Shown here: in pieces, positions 27,634 to 36,863 of the stretch | Position numbering within the stretch: the stretch's first letter is position 1 | Layout: each line of letters begins with the position of its first letter | Assembly (NCBI GenBank): GCA_026129255.1 | Contig: JAHCIJ010000001.1 | Location: forward strand, 620,001-684,000 | DNA: 64,000 nucleotides | Direction of reading: 5' to 3' | Source: Anaerolineales bacterium | GTDB lineage: Bacteria; Chloroflexota; Anaerolineae; Anaerolineales; UBA11579 | The notes under the pieces: generated by a model | Databases searched by the model: none | What the model was told of the DNA's origin: nothing | What the model saw: the letters and a program-made list of their open reading frames with translations, nothing else | Made by a program: the position numbers and the translations under genes

Positions 27634-28306
27634 GTTGGTGGCGCACGCCCGCCGCTCCCGCCACAAACAAGTCCGTGGTCAAGCCCAGAAACAAGCCATG
27701 CTCAACGATCCCGGCGCGGCCTTCCAGCTGGCGCGCTAGCGCGTAAGGATCCTGGATCGCCCCGAAGGCACAGTCGAGCAGGTAGTTGCCCTGGTCACTC
27801 AGCACGGGCTGCCCGTCACGCTGGCGCAGGTGCGGCGCAGCACCCAGGCTGGTGATGAAGTCTTGTGCCTGGCGCACGGCGAAGGGTAATACTTCGATGG
27901 GCAGCATAAAGTTACGCCCAAGCGCATCGGAGAGTTTGCTCTCGTCCACCATGATGACTTCGCGCTGGCTGATCTGCGCCACGATCTTCTCGCGCAGCAG
28001 CGCCCCGCCGCCGCCTTTGATCAGGTTGAGCTCGGGGTCCACCTCGTCGGCGCCGTCCAGCGTGAGATCGATGCTGACGTGGTCCTCAATATTGCCGAGC
28101 GGGATGCCCAGGCGCGTCGCCTCGGCCTGGGTGTGGTTGGAGCAGGGAATGCCTGTGATGCCGCTCAGCTCACCGGCTCGCAAGCGGGCGGCCAGCGCCT
28201 CAAGGGCGAATTGCACGGTGCTGCCATGGCCCAGGCCAACCACCATGCCATTTTGCACTAGCTGCACAGCGGCCACGGCGGCAGCTTTCTTGAACTCAGC
28301 GCTCAT
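27623..28306 (-). CDS. rpiA: Ribose-5-phosphate isomerase A
   Basis: A 227-residue RpiA, which interconverts ribose 5-phosphate and ribulose 5-phosphate. GLGHGSTVQFALEAL (about 30-44) is the phosphate loop (GTGST in most members, here GHGST), LDGADEVDPELNLIKGGGGALLREKIVA (about 85-112) holds the catalytic Asp and Glu, and DESKLSDALG contains the conserved Lys. Full length. ATG overlaps the pgi stop by 4 nt and the end overlaps pgl, giving tight coupling in the order pgi-rpiA-pgl. Confidence 0.94.
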   Translation of the reverse strand: MSAEFKKAAAVAAVQLVQNGMVVGLGHGSTVQFALEALAARLRAGELSGITGIPCSNHTQAEATRLGIPLGNIEDHVSIDLTLDGADEVDPELNLIKGGGGALLREKIVAQISQREVIMVDESKLSDALGRNFMLPIEVLPFAVRQAQDFITSLGAAPHLRQRDGQPVLSDQGNYLLDCAFGAIQDPYALARQLEGRAGIVEHGLFLGLTTDLFVAGAAGVRHQRGG

Positions 28307-30132
28307 GCAAGCTCCTGCAGCACGGCTTCCAGCCGTGCCGCCAGATCGCCTGTCACCGCAAAACTGGTGACCCGGCGGCCAGCGGCGCGCAGCGCGGCCG
28401 CATCGCCGAGTGCCTGGGCGGCTTTGAGCACGCCGAAGTTCAGGCTGCTGGCGGCGTGGCCCGCCACGTCTGGGATGGGCAGGTCATCTGCGGATGGCTG
28501 GGTAACGAACTGGATGAACACGCCGCGTCCGGCGTCGCCCTTGTGCAGCTGGCCGGTGGAGTGCAGGAAGCGCGGCCCGTAGCCCAGTGTGCTGGCTGCC
28601 TGCTGCGTGCGCAGGATGTAGCCGCGCAGCCGTTGCAGCGCGTCGGTGAGCGCCGGGCTGGGCGCAGCGTAAGCTTGCAAGGCCACATAGTCGCCCGGCT
28701 GAGCCTGGGCCAGCGCGGCGCGCAACGCCTCCGCGCTGAGCGGCTGCTGCTCGCCCGCCGGCAACGTGCCGGTGCGCGTGTATTCATCAATGAAGGCGCG
28801 GCCTTGCACCTTGGCCGACTCTACGTCTGGCTGGTCAAAGGGTTGGATGTCGAGCACATGCCCGGCCACCGCAGTAGCGAACTCCCAGAGGAAGTAATGT
28901 GCGCCGAGGCTGTAGTCATCATCCCAACTCAGCTCGATCACTGGGTGGCCTGCGGCGCGGACCGCGGCCAACAGCTCGGCAGCCGCACCGGTCTGCGCGC
29001 CGAGAGCGACGAAGACGCGGTCGTCGCCATAATCCGCCACACTGCCCAGCGGTTCGGCCACCACGGGCAGAATGCCTTTGCCATGTTTGCCGGTGCTCTC
29101 GGCGATGAGCTGCTCGGCCCAATCTCCGAAGGGCTGCAAGTGAGGCGGGGCGATAAGGGTGAGCTTGTCGCGGCCAGCCTGGGCCAGCACGCCCAGAGCG
29201 AGGCCCAGTTGCAGACCGGGGTTGGTGGCGTCCGCTAACTGGCAGCTGGCGGTTGCGTTGTTGGCTTGGGCCAGCAGACGACCCAAGTCAACATTGAGTA
29301 ACGCCGCGGGCACCAAGCCAAAATGCGAGAGTGCTGAGTAGCGGCCGCCGATGTTGGGATCCGCCAGGAAGGTGCTGCGGAAGTGGTGCCCTCGCGCTAG
29401 CGTTTCTAAGCTGCTACCGGGATCGGTGATAGCGATGAAGTGGCGGCCAACTGCCTTTGCAGGCGCAGCAATCTCCGCCGAATCTGTCTTTGCGAGCTCG
29501 CCATCGGCGGGCGAAGCAATCCCCGAGCCGTTTTGCAATTCCAATTTGGGGATTGCTTCGTCGTTCAGCGGCTGCGCCGCTTCACGTCCTCGCAATGACG
29601 GGCTAAGTTGGCTTACTTCGTCTGCCCAGCTTTCGCTGCGCAGTCCTCGCAAAGACGAAAGGACTTGATTGTAAAAATACTTGAATAACGAAAGCGTCTC
29701 GACTGTGCCGCCGGACTTGGTCGACACGATGTACAGCGTGTGCGCCGGATCATAAGCTGCGGCGAACTGACGGATGTAGTCAGGGTCGGTGCTGTCTACT
29801 ACGCCCAGCTTCACGCCGCCTTGCTGGCCCAGCAGCAGGCTGTACACCTCGGGCGCCAGGCTGCTGCCGCCCATGCCCAGCAGCAGCGCATGCGTGATGC
29901 CTTCGCTTTGCAACTGGCGCGCGTACAGCGTGAGGGCAGCCGCCTCCGGCTGCATGCGCTCGGCCACATCCAGCCAGCCGAGGCGGTTGCTGATCTCGGC
30001 CGGGTCAGGATTCCATACCGTGTGGTCACGCTGCCAGATGCGGTTCGTTAGCTGGCTGCTGACCGCGGCTTCCAGGGCGGCCTGGTATGCACCTGTGTAA
30101 GGGCCAAGTTGCAGGTTAAGCGCGGCTAGCAT
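28303..30132 (-). CDS. pgi: Glucose-6-phosphate isomerase with in-frame repeat insertion
   Basis: A 609-residue SIS-fold isomerase of the kind often fused to transaldolase, here without that domain. LLGMGGSSLAPEV (about 83-95), VDSTDPDYI and STKSGGTVETLSLFKYFYNQ (about 137-156) form the first SIS part; RHFIAITDPGSSLE (about 222-235) and GGRYSALSHFGLVPA (about 256-270) follow. Residues about 159-216 are encoded by a 171-bp repeat element, a 57-codon insert with unusual Ser/Leu/Glu content placed between two conserved segments. TAGAAT (30144-30139) ends 6 nt before the ATG, suggesting a leaderless mRNA. First gene of the pgi-rpiA-pgl operon. Confidence 0.9.
   Translation of the reverse strand: MLAALNLQLGPYTGAYQAALEAAVSSQLTNRIWQRDHTVWNPDPAEISNRLGWLDVAERMQPEAAALTLYARQLQSEGITHALLLGMGGSSLAPEVYSLLLGQQGGVKLGVVDSTDPDYIRQFAAAYDPAHTLYIVSTKSGGTVETLSLFKYFYNQVLSSLRGLRSESWADEVSQLSPSLRGREAAQPLNDEAIPKLELQNGSGIASPADGELAKTDSAEIAAPAKAVGRHFIAITDPGSSLETLARGHHFRSTFLADPNIGGRYSALSHFGLVPAALLNVDLGRLLAQANNATASCQLADATNPGLQLGLALGVLAQAGRDKLTLIAPPHLQPFGDWAEQLIAESTGKHGKGILPVVAEPLGSVADYGDDRVFVALGAQTGAAAELLAAVRAAGHPVIELSWDDDYSLGAHYFLWEFATAVAGHVLDIQPFDQPDVESAKVQGRAFIDEYTRTGTLPAGEQQPLSAEALRAALAQAQPGDYVALQAYAAPSPALTDALQRLRGYILRTQQAASTLGYGPRFLHSTGQLHKGDAGRGVFIQFVTQPSADDLPIPDVAGHAASSLNFGVLKAAQALGDAAALRAAGRRVTSFAVTGDLAARLEAVLQELA
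29486..29656. repeat. 171-bp inverted-repeat element inside pgi
   Basis: GTCTTTGCGAG (29486-29496) and CTCGCAAAGAC (29646-29656) are perfect inverted ends. The inner 54 nt at 29548-29601 match 46761-46814 at 48 positions. The length is a multiple of three and no stop arises in the pgi frame. Confidence 0.8.
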
Positions 30133-30197
30133 AGGCTCATTCTAACGCAAGCAATCGCATACCCTTCGCGGTGCAATCATCCACCCAGCCGAAGAGC

Positions 30198-30203
30198 TAC
30201 AAT
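30198..30203 (+). promoter_or_regulatory. -10 box of the RibD-like reductase gene
   Basis: TACAAT followed by exactly 6 nt and the ATG at 30210, with no room for a Shine-Dalgarno. No good -35 box. Divergent from the pgi -10 box at 30139-30144. Confidence 0.5.
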
Positions 30204-30209
30204 GTAAAC

Positions 30210-30803
30210 ATGAGGACACTAATCGTTATAGAAATGATCACGCTGGATGGAGTGATGCAGTCGCCAGGCGCGCCTGAGGAAGACACGTCGGGCGGGTTTA
30301 GCCATGGAGGCTGGGTCGCAAGCCATGCGGATGAGGTGTCTGCCAAGGCCATACGGAAACAGATGGAGCCTGCAGAATACCTGCTTGGCAGGAAAACCTT
30401 CGAGATCTGGGAACCCTATTGGCCTGCACATGCCGATTTTTGGCCAGGGATCAATGACGGCACAAAGTACATCTTCTCCAACACGCGGGAAAACTCTGAT
30501 TGGAAGAATACAGTCTTCCTGAAAAGTGTGGCGGATATTGAAGCGCTCAAGAAATCAGATGGTCCTGACCTGCAAGTGTGGGGCAGTGGCAGACTGGTTC
30601 AGTTGCTGCTTGAGAACAACCTGGTGGATGAACTCTGGCTCAAAATTTATCCGCTGACCCTTGGCGAAGGCAAAAAGCTGTTTGGCAACGGCACTGTGCC
30701 CGCAGCCTTTGCTCTCACTGAAGGTTTCGTTACGCCAAGTGGTGTGATCTTTGCCAATTACAAACGAAGCGGGGAAGTCAGAACAAGCACGGTCGAAATT
30801 TAG
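30210..30803 (+). CDS. RibD C-terminal / dihydrofolate-reductase-like protein
   Basis: A 197-residue protein of the RibD_C superfamily (YyaP/YwjB-like). Family features: MRTLIVIEMITLDGVMQSPG at the start, YLLGRKTFEIWEPYW (about 69-83), KYIFSNT, DLQVWGSGRLVQLLLENNLVDELWLKIYPLTLGEGKKLF (about 128-166), which make the NADPH-binding dinucleotide fold. The substrate is unknown in this family; genuine folate reduction is unlikely. Start fixed by TACAAT 6 nt upstream. Divergent from pgi. Confidence 0.85.
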   Translation: MRTLIVIEMITLDGVMQSPGAPEEDTSGGFSHGGWVASHADEVSAKAIRKQMEPAEYLLGRKTFEIWEPYWPAHADFWPGINDGTKYIFSNTRENSDWKNTVFLKSVADIEALKKSDGPDLQVWGSGRLVQLLLENNLVDELWLKIYPLTLGEGKKLFGNGTVPAAFALTEGFVTPSGVIFANYKRSGEVRTSTVEI

Positions 30804-30920
30804 ACGCCTGGCAACCGCTTGCAGAGCCGCGCGGGCGGATGTTCGACATCACTGGAAATAGACCACAAGTGCGGCCGCAATGCTATCGGTTATACTCTGC
30901 GCCCGCTGGAGGGCGGCAGT

Positions 30921-31631
30921 ATGGCCAATGAACGCACCTATCCCTGTTTGCCTTGCCGAGATGTAGACGTGTCGATCGCATTCTATGAAAATCTTGGTTT
31001 CAGGCGCACCTACCGCCAGCTGCGGCCGAACCCCTATGCCGTGGTGCAGTATGAGGATATCCATCTGCATTTATTCGGCATGGATGGTTTCAACCCTGAG
31101 GATTCGTACGGCACCGTGATCATTGTCGTGCCGGATACTGATGCACTCTATCGCCACGTTGCTGAGCGGCTGCGAGCCGCCTTCGGCAAGTTGCCCGTGT
31201 CCGGCTTGCCGCGCGTCACGCGCCCGCGCAAGAAATTTGGCACCGTGACTGGTTTCAGCCTGGTGGACCCGGGCGGTAACTGGCTGCGCATTTCTCAGCT
31301 GGGTGCTACAGAAGAAAGTGAAGAGAAGGCCGAAGGCTTGGAGCATTTCATCTCAGTGGCGGCGCGGCTGGGTGACGCGCATGGCAGCGAGACCGATGCG
31401 CTGCGTACACTGGAGAACGCAATCGCTCGCTTTCCGCAGGCGGGCGCTCTGGAGCGGGCGCGGGCTTATCTCTACCGTGGGGAGTTGGCCGTGCGCTTGG
31501 GTGACCTGGCTCTGGCTCAGGCATCGCTGGCGCTGGTGAATGGGCTTGACTTAAGCGCAGAAGAGCAGGGTCAAGTTCAGGAGGAGCGTGCGCATGTGAC
31601 CGCGCTGCTGAGCGAGTTAGCTAGCAGCTAG
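30921..31631 (+). CDS. VOC-fold (glyoxalase/bleomycin-resistance) protein with TPR-like tail
   Basis: A 236-residue protein. Residues 1-120 are a vicinal-oxygen-chelate domain of the bleomycin-resistance type ([47 protein letters not shown]). Residues about 130-236 are helical with [46 protein letters not shown] arranged like two TPRs. That pairing is unusual; whether the VOC part binds a metal or a drug is not clear. The ATG follows GGAGGG by 7 nt. The last 15 nt overlap the convergent DUF255 gene. Confidence 0.75.
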   Translation: MANERTYPCLPCRDVDVSIAFYENLGFRRTYRQLRPNPYAVVQYEDIHLHLFGMDGFNPEDSYGTVIIVVPDTDALYRHVAERLRAAFGKLPVSGLPRVTRPRKKFGTVTGFSLVDPGGNWLRISQLGATEESEEKAEGLEHFISVAARLGDAHGSETDALRTLENAIARFPQAGALERARAYLYRGELAVRLGDLALAQASLALVNGLDLSAEEQGQVQEERAHVTALLSELASS

Positions 31632-33650
31632 CTGGCTTGCCAGGTCGGCTGCCATGTTCACGGGTAGCTGGCAGGCAAAATTGCGGCACACATAGGCGGT
31701 GGCCTTGTCATCCTTGAGTGGGCGGTCGGCCAGCAGCGGCGGGCCACCGTCCGGCGCTGCAGACGCCGAAACCGCGGCCACGTCGAACGGCCGCCAGGCA
31801 CTCCACAACGTGTCCAAAAGCGCCTCAGCGCCGTCTCCAACGATCGCCACTTCGCGGCCGCCAGCCAAAAGCCAGCTGCTTGCGTATAGCCACTGGGCAA
31901 ATGCGGTGGGATAGCGCGCCGCGCTGGCTTGCATACCCGCCAGCATGCGGCTGGCCGCGTCATACCAGGCCGAGTTGCCGCTATAGGCGTGCAACTGCAG
32001 TAGCGCCAGCGCCGCCAGAGCGTTGCCGCTGGGGGTGGCGTTGTCTTGCGAGTCTTTGGGCCGCGTGATCAACGTTTCGTGATCATCACGCGTATCGAAG
32101 AAACCGCCCGCCGGGTCGGCAAAGTGCTGGGTGAACTCGCCAGCCAACTTCTCCGCAGCGGAATACCAGCGCACATCGCCATCACTCTGATACAGCGCCA
32201 GCAGGCCGAGCGTGAGCGCGGCGTAATCTTCCAAATAGGCATTGTGGGAGGCCTGGCCGGCGCGCCATGAGCGCAGCAGGCGGCTGCCATCGTGCAGCTC
32301 GCGCAGCAGGAAATCTGCGTTGGCCTGGGCGAGTTGCAAATAATCTGGCCGCTTAAGGTAGCGGGCCGCCTCGGCGTAAGCGATGAGCATCAAGCCATTC
32401 CAGGCGGTGAGCACTTTGTCGTCTGTGCCGGGGCGCACGCGGCGGCCGCGGGCGGCCAGCAGAGTGCTGTGCGCCGCGTCCAGCCCGCTGCGCACGGTGG
32501 CTGCATCCAAGCCAAATTGCTCGGCCAGCTCCGTATCGCTTTTTACGCGTTGCAGCACGTTGTGGCCCTCAAAGTTACCTTCTTGGCTCACTCCGTAGGC
32601 CTCAATCAGCAAATCTCTAGTCTCCCCGTCTCCGATCTCTTCTTCAATCTCCTGCAACCCCCATACATAAAACTTACCTTCTTCACCCTCCGAGTCAGCG
32701 TCCAGGCTGCTATAAAACCCGCCGCCGGCATCGCGCAGCTCACGCGCCACAAAGTCCAGCGTACGCTCGCATACCCGGCGCATGTCCTCATCCTGCGTCA
32801 CCAGATAGCCGTGTAGATAGGTGCGTGCCAGCAGGGCATTGTCGTACAGCATCTTTTCGAAGTGCGGCACGCGCCAATAATTGTCCACGCTGTAGCGAGC
32901 AAAGCCACCGCCGACCACATCGTACATGCTGCCCAGCGCCATGCTGTGCAGTGCGTGGCGCGCCATGTCCAAGGCCAATTGGTCGCCCTGGGTGGCGCGC
33001 GCCAGCAGGAAATCGATCGTCATCGGCTGCGGGAACTTAGGCGCCTGCCCCCAGCCGCCGTGCCGCCAGTCATAAGCCTGGGCCAGCGCCATCACTGCCT
33101 GACTGAGCGCCTCAGGGGTGACGCTCTGCCCTTCGGCGGGGCTGCTGGCGGCGGGTGGCTGCAGGTGCTGGGTAATGATGCGCCCGTTCTCGATCACCTT
33201 GTCGCGCTCCTCGCTCCAAATGCGCTGCACATGGCGCAGCGCATCCATGAAGGAAGGCAGGTTGTGGCGCGCCACCGGCGGGAAGTAGGTGCCGCCCAGG
33301 AACGGCTCGCCCTCGGGCGTGAGGAACACACTCATCGGCCAGCCGCCCGAGCCAGTCATCGCCACCACCGCGCCCATGTAGATGCCGTCAATGTCGGGGC
33401 GCTCTTCACGGTCCACCTTGATGTTGACGAAGTGCTCGTTCATGTAGGCCGCCGTGGCCGGGTCTTCGAAGGACTCGTGCTCCATCACATGGCACCAGTG
33501 GCAGGCGGCATAGCCAATGCTTAGGAAGATGGGCTTGTCTTCGGCCTTGGCGCGCGCCAGCGCTTCGAGTCCCCAGGGATACCAGTCCACCGGGTTGTCC
33601 TTGTGCTGCAAAAGGTACGGCGAGTTGGCGTGTGCGAGCCGGTTTGCCAT
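31617..33650 (-). CDS. DUF255 thioredoxin-domain protein (YyaL / SPATA20 family)
   Basis: A 677-residue protein. The N-terminal thioredoxin-like domain has [19 protein letters not shown] (about 7-25), the CHWCHVM redox motif (about 49-55) and [15 protein letters not shown]. The remainder is an (alpha/alpha)6 toroid like N-acylglucosamine epimerases. The family is widespread and its reaction is not established. The ATG at 33650 overlaps the EamA stop by one base; a longer start would lie inside that gene. Its end overlaps the convergent VOC gene by 15 nt. Confidence 0.9.
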   Translation of the reverse strand: MANRLAHANSPYLLQHKDNPVDWYPWGLEALARAKAEDKPIFLSIGYAACHWCHVMEHESFEDPATAAYMNEHFVNIKVDREERPDIDGIYMGAVVAMTGSGGWPMSVFLTPEGEPFLGGTYFPPVARHNLPSFMDALRHVQRIWSEERDKVIENGRIITQHLQPPAASSPAEGQSVTPEALSQAVMALAQAYDWRHGGWGQAPKFPQPMTIDFLLARATQGDQLALDMARHALHSMALGSMYDVVGGGFARYSVDNYWRVPHFEKMLYDNALLARTYLHGYLVTQDEDMRRVCERTLDFVARELRDAGGGFYSSLDADSEGEEGKFYVWGLQEIEEEIGDGETRDLLIEAYGVSQEGNFEGHNVLQRVKSDTELAEQFGLDAATVRSGLDAAHSTLLAARGRRVRPGTDDKVLTAWNGLMLIAYAEAARYLKRPDYLQLAQANADFLLRELHDGSRLLRSWRAGQASHNAYLEDYAALTLGLLALYQSDGDVRWYSAAEKLAGEFTQHFADPAGGFFDTRDDHETLITRPKDSQDNATPSGNALAALALLQLHAYSGNSAWYDAASRMLAGMQASAARYPTAFAQWLYASSWLLAGGREVAIVGDGAEALLDTLWSAWRPFDVAAVSASAAPDGGPPLLADRPLKDDKATAYVCRNFACQLPVNMAADLASQLAAS

Positions 33651-34075
33651 TAGCGCACCGCGATCAAGAGCGTGCCGCCAGCCACCAACAGCACGCCGAG
33701 CCAATTGAGCGCGCTGAGCTTCTCACCCAGCAGCGCCACGCCAAACAGGGCGACGAAGACCACGCTGAGTTTATCGATCGAAACCACTTGGGCAGCCTGT
33801 CCAGTACTGAGGGCGCGGTAGAAAGCTAGCCAGGAGGCGGCGGTGGCCAACCCGGAGAGCGCCAGCAGGATGAGATTGCGCGGCGTCCAGTCTTGCGTTT
33901 GCGTGAACTGGCCGGTGGCCCACAGCACCATCGCCATAGCAGGTACCACGATCAGGGTGCGCACAAAGGCGCCCACGTCTGAGCTGATGCCGCTGATGCC
34001 CAGCTTGCCGAGTAGAGTGGTGGCTGCCGCAAACAGCGCGGAGAGGAAGGCCCAGAAGACCCACGAATGGCTCAT
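33650..34075 (-). CDS. EamA-family small membrane transporter
   Basis: A 141-residue protein with five hydrophobic helices, a single EamA repeat: [18 protein letters not shown] at the start, [22 protein letters not shown] (about 72-93), and [37 protein letters not shown] at the end, which is the family signature. Single-repeat members are thought to work as dimers exporting small metabolites. It sits 2 nt after the aldo/keto reductase gene and overlaps the DUF255 gene by one base. Confidence 0.88.
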   Translation of the reverse strand: MSHSWVFWAFLSALFAAATTLLGKLGISGISSDVGAFVRTLIVVPAMAMVLWATGQFTQTQDWTPRNLILLALSGLATAASWLAFYRALSTGQAAQVVSIDKLSVVFVALFGVALLGEKLSALNWLGVLLVAGGTLLIAVR

Positions 34076-34077
34076 GG

Positions 34078-34854
34078 TCAGGCGGCCGCGTCCAGTGCGG
34101 CCACATCCTCGGCACTGAACGCAATGCCCTGGGCGCGGAAGTTGGCTTCGATGTTCTCCGGCTTGGTGGAGCGCGGGATGGGGATCAGTCCCTTGGCCAG
34201 CAGCCAGGCCAGCGCCAACTGCTGCGGGCTGCAGGCATGCTTCTCGCTCAGTGTCTGCACGACCTTCTGTGTGGCTGCATTGCCCAGCGCCTTGATGGGG
34301 CTGTAGGCCGTCACGGTGATGCCGTTCGCTTTACAAAACGCCACTACTTCGTCTGGCCGTTCTTCAAGGTTGTGCTTGATCTGGTTGTTGACCACGGGCA
34401 CGCTGGTGGCGATGGCGCGCTCCAGCAGGTCGATGCCATAGTTGGAGACGCCCAATGCACGCGCCTTGCCTGCGTCCAACACGGCCTGCATGGCGGGCAG
34501 CGTCTCCTCCGGCTGGGCTTCTTCGCTCGGCCAGTGGATGAGCAGCAGGTCGATATAGTCCATCTGCAACTCATCCAGGAAGCGATCCACCGCCGGCGCA
34601 ACCTTGTCTGCAGCTACCGAGTGGCTCCATAATTTCGTGGTGATGAATACCTCATTGCGCGGCACACCACTTTCACGCAGGGCCGCGCCGACTGCACCAT
34701 GTGTGCCATACATGTCGGCAGTGTCGATATGGCGGTAGCCGGTGTGCAGCGCGTGCAATATGCTGGCATGGGCGGCTTCTTTGAGTTGCGAGGTACCAAA
34801 ACCCAGCTGGGGGATTTGAATGTCAGCCGTTAGCGGGATAGTTTTAAGCATCAC
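34078..34854 (-). CDS. Aldo/keto reductase (AKR5-like), copy 2
   Basis: A 258-residue NADPH-dependent aldehyde/ketone reductase with a TIM barrel. Catalytic tetrad visible: Asp and Tyr in IDTADMYGTHG (about 43-53), Lys in TKLWSHS (about 71-77), His in LLIHWPSEE (about 104-112). PIPRSTKPENIEANF near the end binds the cofactor. It is the second of two adjacent paralogues, 20 nt apart on the same strand. Confidence 0.92.
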   Translation of the reverse strand: MMLKTIPLTADIQIPQLGFGTSQLKEAAHASILHALHTGYRHIDTADMYGTHGAVGAALRESGVPRNEVFITTKLWSHSVAADKVAPAVDRFLDELQMDYIDLLLIHWPSEEAQPEETLPAMQAVLDAGKARALGVSNYGIDLLERAIATSVPVVNNQIKHNLEERPDEVVAFCKANGITVTAYSPIKALGNAATQKVVQTLSEKHACSPQQLALAWLLAKGLIPIPRSTKPENIEANFRAQGIAFSAEDVAALDAAA

Positions 34855-34874
34855 GAATCGTTGCAGCCGCGCGG

Positions 34875-35642
34875 TTAGGTGCTTGCATCCAGCGCAGCTA
34901 CATCCTCCTTTTTGAGTGTCAGCTCCAGTGAGCGGAAGTTGCTTTCAATGTGCTTGGGATTGTTGGAGCGCGGGATGACGATAAAGCCCTTGGCCATGAG
35001 CCAGGCCAGCGTGATCTGCTCCGCGGTGCTGTCGTAAGCCTTTGCCAGCAGGGCCACTAGCTTGCGCGTCTCGGCTCTGCCGCTCACCTTGACCGGGCTG
35101 TACGCCGTCACCGTCACACCATTGGCCAGGCAGAACTCGCTAACATCGTCTGTCCGTTCTTCGAGGTTGTACTCGATCTGGTTGTTGCACACCGGCAACC
35201 CGGTGGCCAGGGCGGCTTGCATATCGTCGACTTCAAAGTTGGAGACGCCTAAGGCACGCACCTTGCCCGCGGCACGCGCTTGCTCCATCGCTGCCAGGCT
35301 GTCTTCCGCAGGGATGCCGGACAGCCAGTGGATCAGCAGCAGGTCTATGTAATCTGTATCCAGTTCCTTGAGGAAACGATCGACTGCCGGGCCAACGTTC
35401 TTGGGCTCCAAGGTGTGCCCGTATAGTTTGGTCACCAGGACAATCTCCCCACGCGGCAACCCGCTGGCCTGCATCGCCTGGCCTACTTCAATATGATTGT
35501 GATAATAGTCAGCCGTGTCCAGGTGCCGGTAGCCGGTTTGCAAAGCGTGCAAGGTGGCCTGCTTGGCATCCTTAAGTGCCCAGGTGCCAAAGCCCATTTG
35601 TGGGATGTGGATGTCATCGATGAGTGGCAGGGTTTTGGACAT
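34875..35642 (-). CDS. Aldo/keto reductase (AKR5-like), copy 1
   Basis: A 255-residue paralogue of the next gene downstream. Tetrad: LDTADYYHNHIEVG (Asp, Tyr), TKLYGHT (Lys), LLLIHWLSG (His); cofactor motif VIPRSNNPKHIESNF. The ATG at 35642 is chosen over an upstream in-frame start because TACAAT (35655-35650) ends 7 nt before it, and MSKTLPLIDDIHIPQMGFG is a normal family N-terminus. First gene of an AKR-AKR-EamA-DUF255 run that is probably one operon. Confidence 0.92.
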   Translation of the reverse strand: MSKTLPLIDDIHIPQMGFGTWALKDAKQATLHALQTGYRHLDTADYYHNHIEVGQAMQASGLPRGEIVLVTKLYGHTLEPKNVGPAVDRFLKELDTDYIDLLLIHWLSGIPAEDSLAAMEQARAAGKVRALGVSNFEVDDMQAALATGLPVCNNQIEYNLEERTDDVSEFCLANGVTVTAYSPVKVSGRAETRKLVALLAKAYDSTAEQITLAWLMAKGFIVIPRSNNPKHIESNFRSLELTLKKEDVAALDAST

Positions 35643-35670
35643 GGGCCTAATTGTAGCGGTTTCCACTCCT

Positions 35671-35800
35671 GTCATTGCGAGCGAAGCAATGAGGAGTTGA
35701 ATTGCAGAATAGTCTCTACTCCGAAGACGTGCGAGCGTGGATCCTTCGCTGACCTGGGTTCGGCGGACTGGTGTGGGTTTCTAAACCTGCTCAGGATGAC
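35671..35800. repeat. Hybrid repeat element upstream of the aldo/keto reductases
   Basis: Begins GTCATTGCGAGCGAAGCAAT and ends CTCAGGATGAC, two different repeat-end types with only GTCAT/ATGAC complementary. The right end supplies the last codons (RHPEQV) and stop of the HNH gene. Confidence 0.5.
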
Positions 35801-36264
35801 GCGGGCTTGGTGCGCTTAGCCACTTTTTGTAACCTAACACATGCGGGCCGGTAGTGGGGGCGAAGCATGCTTCGCCCCTACGGGTCTCTACCTGTTTGAG
35901 CCTCTTAGCTTGATTTGTTGACCTTGCTAGTCCAAACTCTTGATAGGCGTTTCGAGTGTTGGTGATATGCTCTAATCGCCGACTGACTAATTCGGAGCGG
36001 GACAAGTTATTGAGCGAGAGACCTTGTTTTGCTAATTTGTCGAAATAACGGTTTTCAGCTGTGTTGCAGAACTGGCAGGCTGTTACTTTATATTCCTCGT
36101 TTTCTCTTTGTGGATGCCCTTTTGGCAGCAGATGATCCACCGATAACGTTAACCAAACTTCAAAGGAGGCCTCCCCCGTCCGCTCCACAATATTGGCACC
36201 TAAAATTATCGCGTTGATGGATTTTGTAGCCATACCCTCGTAAAGAATCAGTAAATGTAGCCAC
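35781..36264 (-). pseudogene. HNH endonuclease, frameshifted
   Basis: Two frames together make one HNH protein of about 160 residues. The first, from GTG 36264 (GGGAGGAT 6 nt upstream), reads YGYKIHQRDNFRCQYCGADG (about 11-30), with the first Cys pair, then hits a stop at 36160. The second continues SFEVWLTLSVDHLLPKGHP with the catalytic His and CQFCNTAENRYFD with the second Cys pair. Removing one base of the five-C run at 36174-36178 restores the frame. It could be a real mutation or an assembly error. The C-terminus runs into a 22-bp palindrome and a repeat end, so the last 40 codons may not be original. Confidence 0.75.
35857..35878. repeat. 22-bp perfect palindrome
   Basis: GGGGCGAAGCA followed by its exact complement TGCTTCGCCCC, within the 3' part of the HNH pseudogene. 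Confidence 0.85.
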
Positions 36265-36268
36265 GTTT

Positions 36269-36850
36269 TTATCCTCCCGGCTTGAAGAAAGCCATGCCCA
36301 CGCCCATCTTTTGCAGGCCTTCGCTGGCCCAATGTTCCAGCAGGGCCGAGTCGCTATCGAGCAGCTTGAACAGGGCGGGGATGGCGCGTGTATCGCCGAT
36401 GAGTGCAAGGGCGCGGGCGGCTTCCACGCGTGCTGCGGCCGAACCGCCCTCTAGAACAGCAATCAGCGTGGGCACGGCCTCGCTGCCCTGTGCCACCAGT
36501 GCATCCCCGGCCAGGCGCGCCAGCAAGCTGTCCTCGCTGGCCAGGTGCGCCGCCAGCCGCGGCACGCTGCCCGGCCACAGCTGCTGGCTGAGCGCCAGCG
36601 CAGCGCACTGTTGCACGCTGAGGCCGGTATCATCCAGCGCCGCAGTTAGCTGCTCGCTGGCTGCATGAGACTCAAAGCCTGCCAGGGCGCGTACGGCCCA
36701 CCAGCGCGTGTCTTCGTTTTCGTCTTGGAGTAGGGGGTGCAGGGCGGCTAGCCCGGCTTCGCCATGCGCAGGCAAGGCCGCGGCGGCTGCCTCGGCGCGG
36801 TCAGGGTCACCGCTCTGCAGGTCAGCCAGCCGCTCTGCCAGGGAAGTCAC
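36269..36850 (-). CDS. HEAT-repeat protein
   Basis: A 193-residue helical protein with about five HEAT/PBS-lyase-like repeats: DENEDTRWWAVRALAGF (about 43-59), DDTGLSVQQCAALALSQ (about 71-87), SLLARLAGDALVAQG, GSAAARVEAARALALIGD (about 132-149) and SALLEHWASEGLQKMG. Such proteins are scaffolds or, less often, phycobilin-lyase relatives. Its stop (GGATAA) overlaps the Shine-Dalgarno of the HNH gene downstream, so those two were co-transcribed. No specific role can be given. Confidence 0.8.
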   Translation of the reverse strand: MTSLAERLADLQSGDPDRAEAAAAALPAHGEAGLAALHPLLQDENEDTRWWAVRALAGFESHAASEQLTAALDDTGLSVQQCAALALSQQLWPGSVPRLAAHLASEDSLLARLAGDALVAQGSEAVPTLIAVLEGGSAAARVEAARALALIGDTRAIPALFKLLDSDSALLEHWASEGLQKMGVGMAFFKPGG

Positions 36851-36863
36851 AGCACGCTGGCTA

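Noticed and set aside
28303..30132. pgi as a pseudogene because of the insertion
   Set aside because: The insert is a multiple of three without stop codons and all conserved segments on both sides are intact.
30808..30823. CTGGCAACCGCTTGCA as a sigma-54 promoter of the VOC gene
   Set aside because: The spacing between the GG and GC doublets is one base too short.
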